Source: Karstenula rhodostoma CBS 690.94 (lineage: Eukaryota; Ascomycota; Dothideomycetes; Pleosporales; Didymosphaeriaceae). Taken from it: 64,000 nucleotides of DNA. This document shows positions 58,791 through 64,000 of the stretch, in pieces; position 1 is the stretch's first letter, and each line of letters begins with the position of its first letter. Below the pieces are notes generated by a model that was not told the DNA's origin, did no database searches, and was given only the letters and a program-made list of their open reading frames with translations. Both the position numbers and the translations under genes were made by a program. Where the stretch lies: positions 448,051 to 512,050 of the forward strand of contig MU001508.1 in assembly GCA_010093485.1 (NCBI GenBank). Direction: 5' to 3'.

Positions 58791-60278
58791 GCGCGCCTTT
58801 GCTTGCGGGGTCCTTGCACTTGAGGTGGGGGCGTAGCGGCGTCTTGGGCGATGGGTTTGGCTCCTCCCCGCTCCGTCCGGCCCCAACCACAACCCCACCA
58901 CGATCACGCTTTCGACAGGAAAGCGAGGCGCGCTTTCGCAGAGCTCTGCAAGTCCCCCTCATCGTATGCATCATGGCGTTGGCTTCGATTTTGTTGCGGT
59001 TCGACGGAACCGGCAGGCCGCTATACCGGCGGCGACCTCTCACCATTGTGACAAGAGGCTTCAGGGCCGTCGCGACATTGACGAGGCATTGCTAACAACG
59101 ATGTGCTCCCACAGCGCATGCTCAGGGTGCGAGACCTCCTCTCTGCACGAGGACGGGAGCGGCAGGAGTGTCGTGATCACAGCAACAGCGACCAGGCTCT
59201 GCAAAAAGAGCTGCACTTTTCCTGGGCATGCCCCAAGTTGATGAGCTTCTCCTTGCCTAAGAGCAGCTTGCTCCTGCATCTGCCGTCGGGCGGATTGCCG
59301 CCTCTCACCACGATGACGGGAGCTACAGCGTCGTCGCGATCACAAAAACGACGATAAGGCCGCACTAGGAGAGCGTCGCTTTACAAGGGCATGCTCTAGA
59401 TCGAGGAGCTTCTTCTTGCCCGAATCCCGCGTGCTCATACAGCCGCTGACTGTTGACGCCGATTCTCGTCGACGCCAACAAAGGTAAGCGCCCCACCAGA
59501 GGCACCCTCCCTGTCTCTTGCTCCCTTCCTCAACCGCAATTCCAACAGGCACGTCGCAACAACCCCTATCGTTAGCCGCAGAAGCTTATCCACGTCGCGA
59601 ACGGGTACTCCGAACCACCACCCATGCTACCTTGGCACATGACGGCAGCACACCCGCACGCAGCGAGAGACAACAACGGATCTCGAGCGATCAGAACCAC
59701 CGAACGTACGTTGCGGCATGCAACAGGGCGACCCCGTTAAAGGCGATCGAGCGAGCATCCCGCAGTACCCAACGTCATGTGATCGGTAAGACAACCCGCC
59801 GCCCGACTCCCTTGAATCGGTCTCCCTCTACGCTTTCAGAAGCGCGGGACTGAACAAATCCACGGATGGCATACGATGACCAGGAAATGTCGACGCTCGC
59901 AACGGCGGCGCGAGGTCGACAATCGCCGCCCCCGAAGCACGACAGAGGACCAGAGGACCGCAACACCAGGACACCAGAAGGCCGGAGGACCAGAAGATAC
60001 GAGGACCAGAAGACATGGAGACCGGAATACTGGAAGACGAGTGTCTCAAGCAAGGAAGGAACGTCAAGGGGTGACACCCCTCTGTCGCGCAGCATGAGCA
60101 TGTCTCGCATCGATGCTCCATGAAGCGAGGCTGTAAAGGCAGCTCGTGTACACCTAATACCGAGCCACAGTACTCAAAGTCAGCGACCTCTCTCTTCAAA
60201 TTGCTGGTTCACTTACCAACTCATCGATGTCTTGGCTTCGCCCTGCCCATCAGCATCAACACCTGTTCAAGCATTATG
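58791..60278. other. Gene-poor region with imperfect repeats
   Basis: No convincing gene. Two imperfect copies of a segment coding on the minus strand for GKEKLINLGHAQEK and GKKKLLDLEHALVK lie at about 59215-59260 and 59375-59420. A GACCAGA-rich minisatellite-like stretch lies at 59940-60030. Confidence 0.4.
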
Positions 60279-61107
60279 TCACGCCATGTCGCTGGAAAGA
60301 GCATCTGTGGTTGATCCTTGCTCATTCACTCTACACGACATTGTCAGCAAGGTATCTTCGGGAGGGAAGCCGAACATACATATACTTCCGGTAACGAGAC
60401 TTGAACAACCGCCGTACGGTAATATCCATCTGCCAACTATCCAAGCGTCGCTGCTGTCGAAGCAATATCCTCCCACCAATCGGCAAGCTCGAAGTGCGTA
60501 CTCCTTGTCGACCGTCTGCACGTGCGTGTTGTCGTCCGCATACTGCCCAGCACCCGACCAGACTGTCCCAAGGCGCCGGCGTGCCTCTGGGCTCGTCTCA
60601 AGAGCGCAGTATCAGCCTCTCGACCTTGTGCCGAAATCCTCGCTTCAGCTTTGTCGCGAAGATGTTGCACGGTACCCAGTGGGTTGACTTGATATGAGCG
60701 GGGCTGCGGTGCCACCTAGGGCCTCTAGGGGACCAGCGGTTATAACCAGGGTCCTTGAATGTGTGGCATATCTACGTCGTCATAAGGTATCGCTTCGGAT
60801 TGCCGGTATGTTTGCATCGGATCGAGAAGCTGGTCCTTGTATCGGATCGAGAAACTGGTTTTCATGTCTCGACCGCGAGTGATCATGTCCTCGATAACAT
60901 CAAAGTCCGTGGTAACAAGCTGTGGCTTCCGGTTGCCGGTGTGCTTGATACGGTGTCGGCAATCTCATCTGTTCCATTGTCCTCAAAAAGTATTTCTCCA
61001 ACCTTATTCGGGGATTTCGAGAAGAGTTTCGGGCCATCCCAGGACTCCATCAGGCAGGCAGCACACTCGCAGCGGGGTCCATTGAATTTTACCCTGGCAC
61101 CCGCCAT
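60279..61107 (-). CDS. Probable spliced minus-strand gene(s), model unresolved
   Basis: An ATG at 61107 starts MAGARVKFNGPRCECAAC, with a coding-like exon to about 60965. A donor-like GTATCAAGC allows a join to a frame reading DMITRGRDMKTSFSIRYKDQ and ending in TAA near 60740. Further down (60700-60280) two more coding-like frames occur (AEARISAQGREADTALL, then VQTVDKEYALRACRLVGGYC) ending in TGA at 60279. Whether this is one gene, two, or a relic cannot be decided by eye. Confidence 0.3.
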
Positions 61108-61595
61108 GTCGGTATCGTTTAGTGCTGAAGCACCGCTGACACCACGATCATCCCTGCCATGAGCTCTGTCGAAGACGCCACTAAGGCACCGGCTTATGCA
61201 CCACGACCTCCAGCACCACTAAATGCGGAGCCCTGGTAGCTTGCCGCCTGCTGTGGGAAGTTGCGAAGGAGACGCTTGAATCCAGTGTGAGCTTGTCGTT
61301 GCCCAGGCTAACGCGAATCTGACGACCCGCAAGCTCGAAGCGATGGCTCAAACCGCCCTGGCAGTGGCCCCGAACATAATCATAGGCGTCGCTGCCTTGC
61401 ATCCGCTGGAGGATTCGGAATAAGTTGAGCAACCCTGACTATGGATCTGGCACCATGAGCATAACAGCTTCTGCGGCTATCGAAGAACACACCTGCAGCC
61501 GAGGAAGTCAATGCCCCATCACACCGCTTTGTCCATGATCAGGCGGCGGCACAGATTCTCGTACAGGTTGCATCCGCTGTTTAGCGTGCTTCTCT

Positions 61596-62700
61596 TCAAC
61601 TGAAGCATCCTCGGGCGCATGAGATGTGGGATTTATCGATGGACCGGCACGGATTCTTCTTTCCTCGTGGAGGCTTTGGGCTGCAGACCTCGATTGCCGC
61701 GGTGTCGCCAATCGAGGTCTTCGATCGCTTGAGGCGTATCGATGCCATGGATGGTAGTATAGTTCCGCGCGAGGGCACCGCATCATGGGGGCCATGAGGT
61801 CTATGCTTAGGTCGCCGCGGAGTTTACGAGCTGTCATGGTGTGACCGGTTCGACTCACCTCGGTCTCATCGTCCAGCACTTGAAGTTTCAAACACCTCTA
61901 CTATCAGCACATAAGTCAGCAAAGCCATCGCTATCAAGGAAGTTTTCTGGACTTACGCCTGCCACTTGCGGAACCAAGTTCTCTGCCAACCCGTCTCATT
62001 TCTTTCGGGCGCATGGCTCGCTTCATCATGGCTTTGTCGTCCATGTTCAGTAGAAGGCGACAACGCCTCCTGCTGGCCTTGCTGCAAGTCTTGCTGTGGG
62101 TTGTTGGTAGCTTGTGGGGGGTTCCTCATATTTCCGCCCTGTGCACACATGGAAGGCTGGCTCTGTGCCATGGGAATGGCAGAGTGCGATCGACAGGCTC
62201 GGACCATTTGCGCGCGATGTGGTCTAGGCCAAGATCCAGCTCGCAGCATACCAGCTCCTTTTTGGAGCTCTTGGACTACCTCTCCAGCAGGGGAATAGTA
62301 AGCATTTGCGTTGCTGCATAGTTGTCAGCTCGATTCGTGAAAGGATCAGAGCGAGGCCACTTACTGTCCATCGAATGCGTTCTGAATCTCGATGCACTTC
62401 GAAGCTGCAACCACGTCCGAAGGCTGCTTCACCGTTCGCGTGGGAAAGGGTGCCGAATGGCTATGCGTGGGCGGACTCGTGGATGGATCGAGTATAGTGT
62501 GTCCTGGAGAGTCAATTCTCTATACACAAAGGATGGGGAGGAAAACATACCGAGTTGGAACCATTGACGCGCCTCTGTGCCACTGGGGTTAGGTGCGACA
62601 CGCAGTGGGCCGCTACCCAGTATATCGGCAGCCGGCCACACATCTGGACCGAAGCCCTTTAATACTCGTAAGAACGAGGACACTTGGGCCGAAGCCCTTT
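61596..62700 (-). CDS. Uncharacterised spliced gene, 5' end unresolved
   Basis: Five exons can be read on the minus strand. The first runs from about 62700 to 62551 ([20 protein letters not shown]). It is joined over introns 62504-62550 (GTATGT...CCAG), 62314-62364 (GTAAGT...GCAG, branch GCTGAC), 61896-61956 (GTAAGT) and 61806-61858 (GTGAGT) to the last exon ending in TGA at 61596. Exons 2-5 total 743 nt, consistent with the phase left by exon 1. The product is polar, Gln/Ser/Pro-rich in the middle, with a basic C-terminus ([20 protein letters not shown]). No start codon is found upstream because 40-bp tandem repeats with stops intervene. No family is recognised. Confidence 0.45.
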
Positions 62701-62738
62701 AAGACTCGTAAGAACCAGGACACTTGGGCCGAACCCCT
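62646..62738 (+). repeat. 40-bp tandem repeat, about 2.3 copies
   Basis: The unit GGACCGAAGCCCTTTAATAC... recurs at 62646, 62686 and, partly, 62726 with few differences. Forty is not a multiple of three, so each copy shifts the reading frame of the minus-strand gene here. Confidence 0.9.
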
Positions 62739-62749
62739 CCACGATCTAG

Positions 62750-64000
62750 ACGGGCAAAGATGAGGCTTCAGTAGCCTCTGCGGGTGGAAAGATTCGCATC
62801 CTGAAAACCGCAGACGGATTTTTCAGCATGAATGTCGAACACCAGCTCTACCGAGTAATCCGATGGGTTGAGGATGGAGAGCACGCTCACAGGTCTTTGT
62901 TGAGCAATTCGACATCCTTCGGAAGGATCTCTCGGGCTATCACCTTTGTGGAATTTGTTGAGTTGGAGGCGGTAGCACAGCTACTTGAGCTGAACAGGAA
63001 GTTTACGCAACTGGTCCTTTGCGACGATCCTCTCGTGCCTGAAGCATATACGTCAAATTTGGAATGTGCTCGCGCGTCTGGCATAGGATGGGTCATTGGC
63101 CAAACGAGCCAGCGTCCGAGTTGGTGGGCGAGATAGCCGTCGGGCCCGCTGGAAAACTCCGGGACTGACCTGTCGATGGGGATGGGCCGCTCCCACTTCT
63201 GATAATGCCGAATTCGGGGACAGTGTACGCACTGTCGTCGCAGACCCCACCGGAACCACAGATAAACACCTGGCAGGATTCAAACGTATGCTTAGGAATC
63301 GAACCTCGGAAACAAGTAAGAAGCACCAATGGAATTGTGCAGCATCAGATCCTCGCCGCCGACCTTGATCGGATCGCGACCCGTCTGACCCGTGGGGTGC
63401 AACGAACCAGGGAATGTTTGCGCAAAGCGTCCTGTGCTCAAAACAGAGCATCGTCACTGCTGACGATCAAACGTGAAAGAGTTTGTCTTGCTAGTCGACG
63501 GCAGGGCATCTTCACGAGGGTTGCAAAGCCTGCCCGCAGCGAGCTTCCCGGGGAAAGTGTCTCCGCTCTCCAACATATCGCGAATGGTGTTGACAGCAGC
63601 CTCGGCCTTGTCTCTGGTCTTATTTCTCTCCTAGGTCGGTAAGCTGCTCAATCTCGCGAAGAACATTCACCGGGGCCTCGAAGCGTTTGGCCTTCTCGGC
63701 CGGCTCCACCATGGCCGCAGCCTCGATCTCTGTCTGGCCCGCAGCGATCTCCCGGGCGAAAATGTTGCACAGACGGTTGTCTCGTAAATGTGTTTGCGTT
63801 TCGAATGTGAGACCCGACTTTCTGGCTGGCTTGATGCAAGACGAAGTTTGAGTAGTCCTCACGACTGGCTGCTTCAGCGCGCTTGTGCTCTCTCTGATAG
63901 GATGGGTTGCGAAGATCGCCGCTGGACACGACTAACCTGCTGCGTGTCGATTTCTTTGACAAAGTTACCCAGCCGGCTCGGGTCAGATTCGGGAAGCCTC
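62750..64000 (-). CDS. Probable multi-exon gene running off the right edge, unresolved
   Basis: Several coding-like minus-strand frames follow one another with plausible GT-AG borders. They are RLPESDPSRLGNFVKEIDTQ up to a GTTAGT donor near 63936, then AGQTEIEAAAMVEPAEKAKR, TRDKAEAAVNTIRDMLESGD, RDPIKVGGEDLMLHNSIGAS, DDSAYTVPEFGIIRSGSG and LNPSDYSVELVFDIHAEKSV. The last ends in TGA near 62768. The fragments suggest a real gene or recent relic; exact exon borders remain ambiguous and no family is recognised. A competing plus-strand ORF at 62828-63136 is less convincing. Confidence 0.3.

Noticed and set aside
63285..63315. tRNA B-box-like sequence (GGTTCGATTCC on the minus strand)
   Set aside because: The flanking bases do not form a T-arm or an acceptor stem, so no tRNA can be built around it.

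Overview
This window is a stretch of a filamentous ascomycete genome (Pezizomycotina). The clues are dense genes with short GT-AG introns of mostly 43-60 nt and CTAAC/CTGAC-like branch sites, plus fungal-only families: a Zn2Cys6 regulator, a GH115 enzyme, a secreted dipeptidyl-peptidase V, SLX4, and yeast-type amino-acid permeases. A Dothideomycete is my guess, not something the sequence proves. Gene models were spliced by hand. For nearly all of the main spliced genes I checked that the joined exons have a length divisible by three.

Layout. 0-5 kb: the 5' end of a mitochondrial complex I assembly factor (NDUFAF3/DUF498 type) runs off the left edge, followed by a hypothetical protein and a Dal5/Tna1-like MFS anion permease (all minus strand). 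5-15 kb: an OPT oligopeptide transporter (minus), then a ZIF/YCR023c-like MFS transporter and a secreted dipeptidyl-peptidase V (plus). 15-22 kb: an accessory block with two related RING-finger proteins around an AT-rich, gene-free island, a third relative without RING cysteines but with an AVEED repeat tail, and a tiny protein with a myristoylation-type N-terminus. 22-29 kb: CPD photolyase (minus) and a secreted GH115 glucuronidase (plus). 29-32 kb: a decayed, internally duplicated region. 32-38 kb: a six-exon uncharacterised 702-aa multipass membrane protein (minus) and an amino-acid permease (plus). 38-42.3 kb: a 61-aa two-exon protein and several weak small-gene candidates, one crossing a 51-N gap. 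42.5-51 kb: a second amino-acid permease (minus), a Zn2Cys6 transcription factor and an acetate/ammonium (GPR1/FUN34/YaaH) transporter (plus). 51-58.4 kb: a hypothetical protein, pyroglutamyl peptidase I and SLX4 (all minus). 58.5-64 kb: only tentative multi-exon models on the minus strand.

Theme. Several genes fit uptake of organic nitrogen and carbon from plant material: secreted DPP-V, OPT peptide transporter, intracellular pyroglutamyl peptidase, two amino-acid permeases, an ACS-type permease, acetate transporter and GH115. A pair of identical GATAAGCTTT decamers lies upstream of the OPT gene, as expected for a GATA nitrogen regulator. They are neighbours rather than one operon-like unit, so cooperation is an inference. 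No tRNA, rRNA, CRISPR array or intact transposon was recognised.
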